A DNA stretch of 8,092 nt from an uncultured Lachnospiraceae bacterium (GCA_905236615.1 CAJORC010000084.1:1-8092), one strand, 5' to 3'; counted from the stretch's first letter, positions 1-6,717 are shown. Notes: generated by a model not told the origin, from the letters alone. Made by a program: numbers and translations.

Positions 1-72
1 CAGAGCCTCACGGATCCGGTTAGTTAATTGCTTTAACAGCCTAACCTCATCTTCTACAACCAATACCCTCAT
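1..72 (-). CDS. Response regulator, N-terminal fragment of receiver domain (partial)
   Basis: The minus strand from an ATG at 72-70 reads MRVLVVEDEVRLLKQL and continues open to the window edge, 24 codons in all. The V-L-V-V-E-D-E stretch is the first beta strand of a CheY-like receiver with its acidic pair (E8/D9), which holds Mg2+ near the phospho-accepting Asp; that Asp lies outside the window. An AAAGG lies about 9 nt before the ATG. The gene follows the LytS-type kinase on the same strand with a 162-nt gap and has its own promoter candidate, so it is probably the cognate regulator. LytS-type kinases usually pair with LytTR or AraC-type regulators, but the output domain is not visible, so the class is open. 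Confidence 0.85.
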   Translation of the reverse strand, partial: MRVLVVEDEVRLLKQLTNRIREAL

Positions 73-74
73 TT

Positions 75-113
75 TCAATGCCTTTCAGAACAAATTGCTA
101 TACGTTCCATCAT
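75..113 (-). other. Possible 12-codon leader peptide coupled to the response regulator
   Basis: A short frame reads MMERIAICSERH and stops at TGA (77-75), only 2 nt before the regulator ATG (72). A GGGAAGGG stretch (116-123) sits about 5 nt before its first ATG, a better ribosome binding site than the regulator's own. Termination this close to a start is the usual geometry of translational coupling. At this length the frame could be chance; nothing beyond position and the Shine-Dalgarno supports it. Confidence 0.3.
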
Positions 114-164
114 TTCCCTTCCCGGAGCGTTTTCTCCACGTTACTTTCAATCTCGGATTAAAGC

Positions 165-192
165 ATTATAACATTCCTATAATTATACTCAA
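165..192 (-). promoter_or_regulatory. Sigma-A-type promoter for the response regulator
   Basis: On the minus strand TTGAGT (192-187) is followed after 16 bp by a perfect TATAAT (170-165). Transcription would begin near 158, giving a leader of about 85 nt before the regulator ATG. The regulator may therefore be expressed separately from the kinase upstream, as well as by read-through. Confidence 0.6.
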
Positions 193-195
193 AAA

Positions 196-216
196 AGCGT
201 TAAAAATCCGTTAAAA
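196..216 (+). promoter_or_regulatory. Tandem CGTTAAAA direct repeats next to the regulator promoter
   Basis: The plus strand carries CGTTAAAA twice, starting at 198 and 209, 11 bp apart (about one helical turn), directly upstream of the minus-strand promoter's -35 element at 187-192. The 9-mers around them (AGCGTTAAA and TCCGTTAAA) resemble LytTR half-sites such as AgrA boxes, although those are usually spaced by about two turns. Autoregulation by the encoded regulator is inferred, not shown. Confidence 0.35.
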
Positions 217-234
217 TAAAGAATTACCCTGTAT

Positions 235-1629
235 TCATTTAGGGATTTTTATGGTTACAATAGTACCTTTCCCGGGAGAACTTTCAATCTCCAGGCTGCC
301 ACCCACCATTTCCAGAATCCGGTACCTTGTATTTTCTATTCCCAAACGTTGTCTGCCGTCCGAGTCAGCCTGCGAGACATCAAATCCGATTCCATCATCA
401 GAAACCGTAACGGTATAATGCTGATCCGATTCGAACGAACAGATTTTGACCATTCCTCCTTCTTTTGTTTTACATATGCCATGCTTTATGGCATTTTCAA
501 CCATAGGCTGCACCGACAGCGCCGGTACTTGAAAAGCGGTGCATTTTATGTCATATTCAACACTTAACTTGTTCGGAAAACGAAGCTTCTCAAGCCAGAC
601 ATAGATTTTTATGTGGCTGAGTTCCTCCGAGAAAGAAATGGGATTGCTTTTATTTGCAAAACTGATATTTTCACGAAGATAATCTGAAAATGCATTCGTA
701 GCCTTTGCGGCAAGCTTAGGATCTTCTTCGCACAGTGCCGCAATAACAGCCAGTGAATTATAAAGGAAATGAGGCTGCATTTGTGAGATCATGGCAGAAA
801 CCCGAAGCTCTGTCTGTTCCTTTTCATGCCTTAAAACATCCTTTTCAAGCTCATCATTGGCGTTGAAAAAAAGCAGACAGACCGGCAGTATGACAACGAG
901 GCTCATCACGCCTAAAACTTTAGCACCCCCGTTTTGAACATCCAGATTCAAAGATAATACCGAAAACAGGACAGGATATAAAATACAGCATAAAAACGAA
1001 AGTTTCCGTGTCCTGCTTATTTTTGAAAGAAGTGTAGCCGTGCATAATGACAAAATGCAGAAAAAATCTATAATGATGCTGAAATGGTCCTCCACGCTAT
1101 TGGAAAAAAGACCGTCATTGGTTACAAGAAAAAGAACCGGCCTGTACAGATTGAGAATAATGACGCCGGTATAAATGGAAACTCCGGTGAAAATTAATAC
1201 TGTAACGGTACGGGCAACAGCTGAATCTTCAATAAATTGTTTCTGATATAGCCATATTGTCAAAAAAAGCGAAATTGAAAAGAAATAACTCATTGTTGAT
1301 AATATGACAATCTGGTGAGTATGGTTCGGCATCCCGTAGACACTGCCTATAAGAGTTGAAAAAAAGAGGGCAATAAAAACATTAAAAAGAAACAGCATGT
1401 AATAACGCATCACTCCGTCAGTTTCTTTTTTTATGATCAGATACCCTGCCAGCAGTGTTAAAAAAACAAGGCATACGATATGGGTTATCTGGTTTATGCA
1501 AGTAGAAGCATCTCTGAAAAGATCGCTTTTTATCACCACCGCTATGCCAAGCAGCGAAAAGAAACACATAACTCCAAGAGCTAAAAGTAGAAAAACTTTA
1601 TAATTGTTTGTCGACTTAATATTATGCAT
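235..1629 (-). CDS. LytS-type membrane sensor histidine kinase
   Basis: This 464-residue protein is an integral membrane sensor kinase that would autophosphorylate on His and pass phosphate to a response regulator. The first ~257 residues form about eight hydrophobic helices (near 11-33, 44-66, 74-99, 105-128, 141-162, 182-204, 209-229, 235-257). They match no sensor domain I recognise. A short charged, probably coiled-coil linker leads to the His_kinase (PF06580-type) box QMQPHFLYNSL with phospho-acceptor His287. The HATPase domain shows the N box MVENAIKHG (Asn379), the G1 box DDGIGF (411-416), GIENTRYR (430-437) and a closing GKGT (454-457). All catalytic motifs are intact. The ATG at 1629-1627 is preceded by GAGG 5 nt away and AAGGAG further up. 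The regulator lies downstream on the same strand. Confidence 0.93.
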   Translation of the reverse strand: MHNIKSTNNYKVFLLLALGVMCFFSLLGIAVVIKSDLFRDASTCINQITHIVCLVFLTLLAGYLIIKKETDGVMRYYMLFLFNVFIALFFSTLIGSVYGMPNHTHQIVILSTMSYFFSISLFLTIWLYQKQFIEDSAVARTVTVLIFTGVSIYTGVIILNLYRPVLFLVTNDGLFSNSVEDHFSIIIDFFCILSLCTATLLSKISRTRKLSFLCCILYPVLFSVLSLNLDVQNGGAKVLGVMSLVVILPVCLLFFNANDELEKDVLRHEKEQTELRVSAMISQMQPHFLYNSLAVIAALCEEDPKLAAKATNAFSDYLRENISFANKSNPISFSEELSHIKIYVWLEKLRFPNKLSVEYDIKCTAFQVPALSVQPMVENAIKHGICKTKEGGMVKICSFESDQHYTVTVSDDGIGFDVSQADSDGRQRLGIENTRYRILEMVGGSLEIESSPGKGTIVTIKIPK

Positions 1630-1786
1630 TTAATCCTCAATCTCTCCTTATAAATTCCAAATAATAGCTCACCATGTCATTAGCTCTTATCTGCAAATGC
1701 AGACCCAGTCTCAACCTACTTTTGTTCCATGTATAAAAGTTTCAACATGAAATCCTCTTTTTCATAAATAATGTATTTATGCCTTA

Positions 1787-1815
1787 ATTATAGTGTTTGC
1801 TGTATTCTCTGTCTA
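1787..1815 (-). promoter_or_regulatory. Sigma-A-type promoter for the histidine kinase
   Basis: On the minus strand TAGACA (1815-1810, 5 of 6 to consensus) is followed after exactly 17 bp by a perfect TATAAT (1792-1787). The start would be near 1780, giving a ~150-nt leader. An AGCGGTTAAA element (1826-1835), similar to the repeats at the regulator promoter, lies 10 bp upstream of the -35. Confidence 0.65.
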
Positions 1816-1930
1816 CTAACTATTCAGCGGTTAAATCTAAGCCAGCTTAATTTCCCATAAAGTTTCATTATTGACTTTTTTCTCAAATAGGATACGGTAC
1901 TGATAATTTATTTCATTAAGACCATTTAGC

Positions 1931-1960
1931 TTGACAGCTGCATGATAGAAGAACTATCCT
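1931..1960 (+). promoter_or_regulatory. Probable promoter for the HMA protein gene
   Basis: A perfect TTGACA (1931-1936) is followed after 18 bp by TATCCT (1955-1960, 4 of 6). Transcription would start near 1967, leaving a ~36-nt leader with the ribosome binding site at its end. A second TATACT at 1971-1976 lacks a good -35. Confidence 0.45.
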
Positions 1961-1988
1961 TTATCACAAATATACTATATAACTATAC

Positions 1989-1994
1989 GAGGTG
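1989..1994 (+). promoter_or_regulatory. Ribosome binding site that selects the ATG at 2003
   Basis: GAGGTG lies only 2 nt from the first in-frame ATG (1997) but 8 nt from the second (2003). The spacing favours 2003 as the true start. Confidence 0.6.
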
Positions 1995-2002
1995 ATATGT
2001 TT

Positions 2003-2350
2003 ATGATAAATATAATAATAGTACTTATGCTTGCACTTGTATGTTTTTTGACTATCCATTCATCCATTAAACACTTTAAGGGTGAAGGAGGCTGCTGTGG
2101 CGGTGGTGGAGGCATAATCGAAACCAAGAAAACCCTTTCAGAACCAGAGCTTGGAAGCAAAAAAATTTCCATTAGCGGTATGACTTGTGATAATTGCCGT
2201 ATCAGGGTTCAGAATGCACTCAATAGTATTGATGGACTTTCTGCAAATGTAAATTTAAAAAAGGGTACTGCTATACTCCACTTTTCAAAGGAAATATCAG
2301 ATGATGAAATACGAAAGTGTATCGAAAATGCCGGTTATCGACTTAGTTAA
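2003..2350 (+). CDS. Small membrane-anchored heavy-metal-associated (HMA) domain protein
   Basis: The product has 115 residues from the preferred ATG at 2003 (117 from 1997). One hydrophobic helix (about 3-19, I-I-I-V-L-M-L-A-L-V) is followed by K-H-F-K-G-E-G-G-C-C-G-G-G-G-G (23-37), a Cys/Gly-rich patch like those of FeoB-associated Cys-rich membrane proteins. After a short linker comes an HMA ferredoxin-like domain (about 53-115) with the soft-metal site GMTCDNC, Cys62 and Cys65, and an ending A-G-Y-R typical of the family. It probably binds Cu(I) or a similar ion at the inner membrane face and hands it to a partner; which metal cannot be read from sequence. No P-type ATPase, FeoB or metalloregulator gene is adjacent, so it appears solitary here. 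No clear terminator follows it. Confidence 0.85.
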   Translation: MINIIIVLMLALVCFLTIHSSIKHFKGEGGCCGGGGGIIETKKTLSEPELGSKKISISGMTCDNCRIRVQNALNSIDGLSANVNLKKGTAILHFSKEISDDEIRKCIENAGYRLS

Positions 2351-2425
2351 ATTCTCCGTTTTCTCCATGATATTTACGCACTGATCCTTACTGAGAAGTT
2401 TACACACAGAATAAAACGTTATCCA

Positions 2426-2626
2426 TTACTGAATTGACTTTCCAAGTTCATATGCCTGTTGCAATTCCTTTTTTCCTTGTGTGTCTCCAGGCTGTGTTAC
2501 ATATCCACAAAGAATCTTTCCAAGACTCTTCCATCCGATATGCTGCTCCAAATGGTCGTACCAGTGTTCACTTTCTTCAAAAGGCCGTGTTCCTATCGTA
2601 CAGGCTCTATGTGATTGGGGCGAACA
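2426..2626 (-). pseudogene. C-terminal remnant of a flavodoxin-fold NAD(P)H-dependent FMN reductase
   Basis: The minus strand is open for 66 codons between TAG (2629-2627) and TAA (2428-2426), with no Met, GTG or TTG start suited to a complete gene. The last ~35 residues, including G-W-K-S-L-G-K-I-L, then Q-P-G-D-T-Q-G-K and Q-A-Y-E-L-G-K-S-I, resemble the C-terminal helix region of flavodoxin-family FMN reductases and iron-sulfur flavoproteins: GW..LG, PGDIKG and AYELGKSL are common there. The N-terminal flavodoxin part with its FMN-binding loop is absent, and upstream sequence is interrupted by the in-frame stop, then the terminator of the next gene. The family call rests on remembered motifs, so it is moderate; the truncated state is clear. 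Confidence 0.5.
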
Positions 2627-2665
2627 CTACTTTGAAGTTGCCGGCGTTCCGGTTCCATGTGAATG

Positions 2666-2708
2666 AAAAATGGGGTGCCACTTTAGATTAAATCTAAAGC
2701 GGCACCCC
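2666..2708 (-). terminator. Intrinsic terminator of the subtilase gene
   Basis: GGGGTGCC (2672-2679) and GGCACCCC (2701-2708) flank CTTTAGAT / ATCTAAAG, giving two 8-bp stem segments split by one A/C mismatch, with a 3-nt loop. Reading leftwards the stem is followed by A then TTTTT (2670-2666), so it works on the minus strand. It begins 25 nt after the subtilase stop codon. The plus side lacks a T tract. Confidence 0.88.
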
Positions 2709-2732
2709 GACAGGATATATCGGATTCAGAGT

Positions 2733-5700
2733 TTATAGCGGAAGAGTTACAGTTCCCTTATAATTACCCTTAAATCTGATTCTTATGTTGTTTTCCGTAA
2801 GTTCAAAACTATCAATATCAAATTTTGAAAGTCTTACCGTCTTATATTTTTTCACGCTGCTTTCAGAACTGTCAGAAACATTTTTATTCCAGACAACATT
2901 TTCAACTTTGACAGTAATCTTCTTTCCACTCCTGCTTACCCTTGCACTTTTTAATCTCGAATAAACAACAGCTCCGTTTCTGTTAGTTGATGATTCTGCC
3001 GAAATCTCTCTTGGTGCTATTTCAAGATTCAATTCTGACAGTGCCGCTTTCTTTAATGTTATACCATCCTTAAATTTAATCTTTGTAATTGTAAGCTTGC
3101 CCGCTTTCTTTGCATTCTTAACGCTTATTGATTTGATCTCTTTAGCATTACCGTTGCTGTCGGTAAATTTAAGCGTATTTTTCAGAACCTTCTTCAGATC
3201 TCCGCCATTATAGGTGAGTAGGGATGAATTGTAAGTTACAGTATACTCACTATCACCAATCCTTACAGATCCCGCAGAAACAGTCCAGCCTTCAGCCGGC
3301 GCATTATAGTTATCCATTGAAACCGATTCATTTTTTGAAACAGTTTCATTTTCGTCGTCATCATTTTCAGGCGATTCGTCATCCGATACTGACTTCTCCG
3401 GGTTACCCTTATTCTCTGAAACTCCCTTGTTATCGGAAACAGTTTCCCGCTTTTCATCTTTTGCCTTCGGTTTGATTTTTTCTGCAAAGCTCTCAAAATT
3501 CACAAGGCCATATCCGTAGGAATTGTCGTAGCCCTCATCTCCCTTATCCTGACTTGTTTCCATTAAAAGAGCTTTGAATTCGTCAGTGGTCATATTTGCA
3601 CTGACTTCTTTTGCCGCGGCAGCCATCGCAGCAACAACAGGTGATGCATACGAGGTTCCTGATTTAACGGAACTTCTGTATCCCCTCGCACTTAGTCCAA
3701 GGCTCACTATCTGCTGTCCGGGTGCAGTAACATAAACCCTGTCATTTTTTGTAGAACTTGTTCTCACTGTTCCGCTTGAATCTACAGCTCCTACACTTAT
3801 CACTTCTTCATAGGAAGCTGGGTAGATATAGTCATCACTGACTGATCCCGCAGTTCCGGAGTTACCTGATGCACCAATTATTATTACATTCTTTGATGCC
3901 GCATAAGCTACTGCTTCTTTAAGTTCGTCAGTATCAGCAAGACTTACGCTGGTTGTAATAATATCTGCCCCAAATTTATCAACTGCATCCCTGATAACCT
4001 TCGCTGCCTTAATACTCGTTTTTTCATCAGTACCTGAACTGATCCTTAAGGGTATGAGATCTGCATCACTAAGAAGACCGGCAATACCCGTATCATTATT
4101 TCTTACTGCTGCTATTATACCTGCAACCATCGTTCCGTGCCCGAGTGTATCAGTAAGTACTTCATTATTCTCGCTCTCAGGATCATTCATGGGACGATCA
4201 TTAACATAATCCCATCCGGCTAAAATGTGATCATAGTCAAGATCTGCGGAATTTCCTGTTATTCCACTGTCCATAACGGCTATCTTTACCTTTTTCCCAC
4301 TAAGACCATGCTCTGCAAGTGCATTTGCACTTATATTTTTATAATATTTGCTCTGCAGTGACCAGTATGTATCGTTAAGTGCATCATCAGAAGACTCTTC
4401 TTCGTTTTTATTCAAAGATTCTTTATCTGTTTCAATATCGTATCCAAATATCGATGCAACTTTATAGAGAGTATCGGAATTCGTAACATATTCCCTCTCA
4501 TAATCAGTAAGCGACGTATAGTAATTGATGGCAGCAAGTACGTTATTAATACTTCCTGTATTAGATGTATTTGCAGAACTATAGTCTGCTATCTTTGCAA
4601 TCGCATTTATTACCGTCTGGGCCGATGCCTTTGCAAGTGCTTCGGTAACACCGCTCTTAATTCCCGATGAGCTCAGAGTTGCACCTGAAATTACATCAAC
4701 ATCCGTAGTTTGTTCACTTATTATGCTCTTGAATAATGCTTTTGCAGATTCAAATATGCTTGGCGTTTCACTGTTTGACAAGCACTCAATCGACGATATC
4801 CTGTTGTTCTCGATCGTGACCTCGAAGTTCATTGTTCCTCCGCGTCCCTGACCTTTTCCGCTGTAGGTTCCGTTTGTCCATGCCACCCCGCTTAGTTCAG
4901 ACATTGCTTTCGGTTCGGTATAAGCTTCCTTATAATAATTCGTACACATAACAAAAGCATCATAAGGATTGGAAGAACTTGCAGCCTGTCCATGCCAGCT
5001 CCATGCAGGAGTTCCATACTGACCGCTTGTCTGACCTATTGCTGTAACTTCTGTTTCATTTTCCCTGAAAATAACATCATATATCCAGTCACCGCCAGTC
5101 GTTCCGTAATTCCGGCACCAGGAAACATTATCCCCGGAGTCACATTTGATTATGATTCCGTCATTAGAGCCATAATTATCCCAGTTGTAACCCCTCGCAA
5201 GCATATCACGCTCCACAAGTCTGGTGTTTGAAGTACCGTAAAGAACATAACCGCCATCACTTGTCGCCTTTACACCTTCAAGCTGTGTCCCACCGTTTGT
5301 GGTGATGCTTCCTGAAAGACCGTCAACTGTACCGATATTTTCTGCACTGATAATTTCCTTCAGATCAGAAGAATACCTCGCAACTACCACATCTGACGAG
5401 CCATAGCATTTCCACCCTTCTTCTGTGGTCGCATCATTCGTTGTCGTTCCGGTAACTACATAGCTTCCGTCTTTCAGCGCTGCAACCGAAAAATATTCCG
5501 ACTTACTCTGAAGGATGCTGTCAGTCGCTTTTGGTGTCGAAGTACCTGCAACCCTGTGTGAAATAAGTTCTCCTGTTTTTCCGTTCCATTTTGAAATGAC
5601 AGCATTCCGATTGTATTTGGATATATTGGTGAATCCGACCGTTATAAGATTTCCGTCATCATCAACATCAATTCCACTAAGCCGCTCCGCCTTAGATGAA

Positions 5701-6563
5701 TAATTACTGTCTGCCGCTCCATTTTCCGTTGCTGCATAATTTTCCATCGAACAGAATTCAAGATTGATATCCTTATCAAACTTCATAACTACACCGTTAA
5801 ATCCGGTCTTTGAAGCACGTTTTGCATTAACTGATTCCGTTTCGCCATTAACGTTTTGCCAGACCTGAGCCACGCGTGTGAATTCATTTTCGCTCTGGGA
5901 TTTTTTAAGTAAATAGCCGTCTGCGGCTGAAGCATAACCAACGGCAGCAAAACCTCCATCATCAGTAGCCGTTATATCTTTAAATTCATACCCGCCTTTA
6001 ACTGCATATTCTGTATAATCCTCCGGATCATCCGGATTTATTACTACTATCTCCATTGCCACGCTGCTGCTTTCCGGATCTCTTGCACGGCCGACTGCTG
6101 CAATTCTTCCATCCTCAAGGACATCTACTGCAAGAAAGTAAGATACCCCGACTCTTGAAGCTGTCCATACCCAGTCAACAGCATGATCTTCATCATACTT
6201 AACTATCAGGGCCTCATTATAGGAATGTCTGTATCTGCCATAACTGTCATTGGCACTGAACGTCCATGACGGATCGTCACTGTCCCCAAAAGTATACCCT
6301 ACCGCTACAAATGCTCCCTCTTCACTTTTTCCGGCATCCGGTTTTAGATAAGCCGCTCCTTCAAACTTGTCCTCATACAATCCGCCATAACTCTTTGCGG
6401 ACTTGAAATCAAGAACCTTTGAAAACTTTGACACAGTAGCTGAACTGACTGCATCAGGTGCTGTTTCTTTTGCCTCAGCATATGCTGCACCAGCCATTGG
6501 ACTTGTCATGATCATGCTGGCTGACAGCAGTCCGCAAAGCGCCTGCTTGAAACTACTTTTCAT
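2733..6563 (-). CDS. Secreted multidomain subtilase with beta-propeller and FMN_bind domains
   Basis: The product is 1276 residues from the ATG at 6563. Residues 1-29 are a signal peptide (M-K-S-S-F-K, hydrophobic core, A-Y-A cleavage site). From about 75 to 515 seven D-G-x-x-x-x-V-G-type strands recur (near 82, 150, 202, 302, 364, 435, 501), as in a seven-bladed propeller. Residues ~558-645 are an FMN_bind domain ending in D623-V-I-S-G-A-T629, the Dxx(S/T)GAT motif that ApbE-type transferases flavinylate at the Thr. A helical stretch (~675-705, A-I-N-Y-Y-T-S-L-T-D-Y) follows. The peptidase S8 domain (~757-1025) has Asp765 (MDSGI), His809 (GHGTMVAG), Asn901 (GASGNSG) and Ser971 (SGTSYASP), so it should be active. 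An acidic linker (~1031-1090) with repeated V-S-x-N and a beta-rich C-terminal domain end the protein. No LPxTG or SLH anchor is visible. All six mature-chain Cys lie in the propeller and FMN_bind half. The substrate is unknown. Confidence 0.93.
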   Translation of the reverse strand: MKSSFKQALCGLLSASMIMTSPMAGAAYAEAKETAPDAVSSATVSKFSKVLDFKSAKSYGGLYEDKFEGAAYLKPDAGKSEEGAFVAVGYTFGDSDDPSWTFSANDSYGRYRHSYNEALIVKYDEDHAVDWVWTASRVGVSYFLAVDVLEDGRIAAVGRARDPESSSVAMEIVVINPDDPEDYTEYAVKGGYEFKDITATDDGGFAAVGYASAADGYLLKKSQSENEFTRVAQVWQNVNGETESVNAKRASKTGFNGVVMKFDKDINLEFCSMENYAATENGAADSNYSSKAERLSGIDVDDDGNLITVGFTNISKYNRNAVISKWNGKTGELISHRVAGTSTPKATDSILQSKSEYFSVAALKDGSYVVTGTTTNDATTEEGWKCYGSSDVVVARYSSDLKEIISAENIGTVDGLSGSITTNGGTQLEGVKATSDGGYVLYGTSNTRLVERDMLARGYNWDNYGSNDGIIIKCDSGDNVSWCRNYGTTGGDWIYDVIFRENETEVTAIGQTSGQYGTPAWSWHGQAASSSNPYDAFVMCTNYYKEAYTEPKAMSELSGVAWTNGTYSGKGQGRGGTMNFEVTIENNRISSIECLSNSETPSIFESAKALFKSIISEQTTDVDVISGATLSSSGIKSGVTEALAKASAQTVINAIAKIADYSSANTSNTGSINNVLAAINYYTSLTDYEREYVTNSDTLYKVASIFGYDIETDKESLNKNEEESSDDALNDTYWSLQSKYYKNISANALAEHGLSGKKVKIAVMDSGITGNSADLDYDHILAGWDYVNDRPMNDPESENNEVLTDTLGHGTMVAGIIAAVRNNDTGIAGLLSDADLIPLRISSGTDEKTSIKAAKVIRDAVDKFGADIITTSVSLADTDELKEAVAYAASKNVIIIGASGNSGTAGSVSDDYIYPASYEEVISVGAVDSSGTVRTSSTKNDRVYVTAPGQQIVSLGLSARGYRSSVKSGTSYASPVVAAMAAAAKEVSANMTTDEFKALLMETSQDKGDEGYDNSYGYGLVNFESFAEKIKPKAKDEKRETVSDNKGVSENKGNPEKSVSDDESPENDDDENETVSKNESVSMDNYNAPAEGWTVSAGSVRIGDSEYTVTYNSSLLTYNGGDLKKVLKNTLKFTDSNGNAKEIKSISVKNAKKAGKLTITKIKFKDGITLKKAALSELNLEIAPREISAESSTNRNGAVVYSRLKSARVSRSGKKITVKVENVVWNKNVSDSSESSVKKYKTVRLSKFDIDSFELTENNIRIRFKGNYKGTVTLPL

Positions 6564-6570
6564 TTTTCTT

Positions 6571-6577
6571 CCTTCCT
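6571..6577 (-). promoter_or_regulatory. Ribosome binding site fixing the subtilase start at 6563
   Basis: AGGAAGG lies 7 nt before the ATG at 6563. The frame also opens at a TTG (6584-6582), but that would place the ribosome binding site inside the coding region and add seven charged residues (K-E-E-G-R-K) before the signal peptide. Confidence 0.8.
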
Positions 6578-6621
6578 CTTTCAACTGTGTTAGATGTAGC
6601 TAACCCCATTTATTAGTTCAA

Positions 6622-6665
6622 GGCAACAGATCATGCAAGCATGACTGCTGTATGATCTGTTTGCC
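6622..6665 (-). promoter_or_regulatory. Long imperfect hairpin at the 5' end of the subtilase mRNA
   Basis: GGCAA-CAGATCAT-GCA-a-GCA pairs with TGC-TGT-ATGATCTG-t-TTGCC, about 19 bp with two single-base bulges and a TGAC loop. Given the promoter at 6676-6708, it would begin within about 4 nt of the transcript start. It lacks a T tract on either side, so it is not a simple terminator. A 5'-terminal stem of this kind could protect the mRNA, or the DNA dyad could be an operator. Confidence 0.55.
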
Positions 6666-6675
6666 CCGGCATCAT

Positions 6676-6708
6676 ATTATCTTATACTGTGTACAAAAAA
6701 TCAAACAA
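6676..6708 (-). promoter_or_regulatory. Promoter of the subtilase gene (two overlapping registers)
   Basis: On the minus strand TTGATT (6704-6699) precedes GATAAT (6681-6676) by 17 bp. TTGTTT (6708-6703) also precedes TATAAG (6686-6681) by 16 bp. Either gives a start near 6669-6674 and a leader of about 106-111 nt. TGTACACA lies in the spacer (6688-6695), a position where a bound repressor would block RNA polymerase. Confidence 0.5.
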
Positions 6709-6717
6709 AAAGAGGCT

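Larger units (their letters stand above)
1630..1996. other. Divergent intergenic region between kinase and HMA-protein genes
   Basis: This 367-bp gap carries the kinase promoter (minus) and the HMA-gene promoter (plus). The ~150-nt kinase leader includes a small perfect hairpin, TCTGC-AAAT-GCAGA, at 1690-1703. On the minus strand, 1837-1953 is open for 38 codons (ending W-E-I-K-L-A-stop), looks coding-like in composition, and has no start codon. It may be a gene remnant or chance. I see no RNA gene and no clear riboswitch. Confidence 0.5.

Noticed and set aside
1901..1915. TGATAAT-T-TATTTCA as a Fur box upstream of the HMA gene
   Set aside because: The left half fits the 7-1-7 Fur model but the right half matches only about 4 of 7, common by chance in AT-rich DNA.
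2434..2691. 85-codon plus-strand open frame
   Set aside because: It runs antisense to the FMN-reductase remnant and through the terminator stem, with no ribosome binding site or recognisable motif.
3224..3496. Overlapping open frames on both strands in the protease linker region
   Set aside because: They are shadows of the acidic repeat linker in other frames, with biased His/Gln/Pro or Arg/Lys/Met composition.
6564..6584. TTG at 6584-6582 as an earlier start of the protease
   Set aside because: AGGAAGG at 6571-6577 is ideally placed for the ATG at 6563, and the extra residues would spoil the signal peptide N-terminus.
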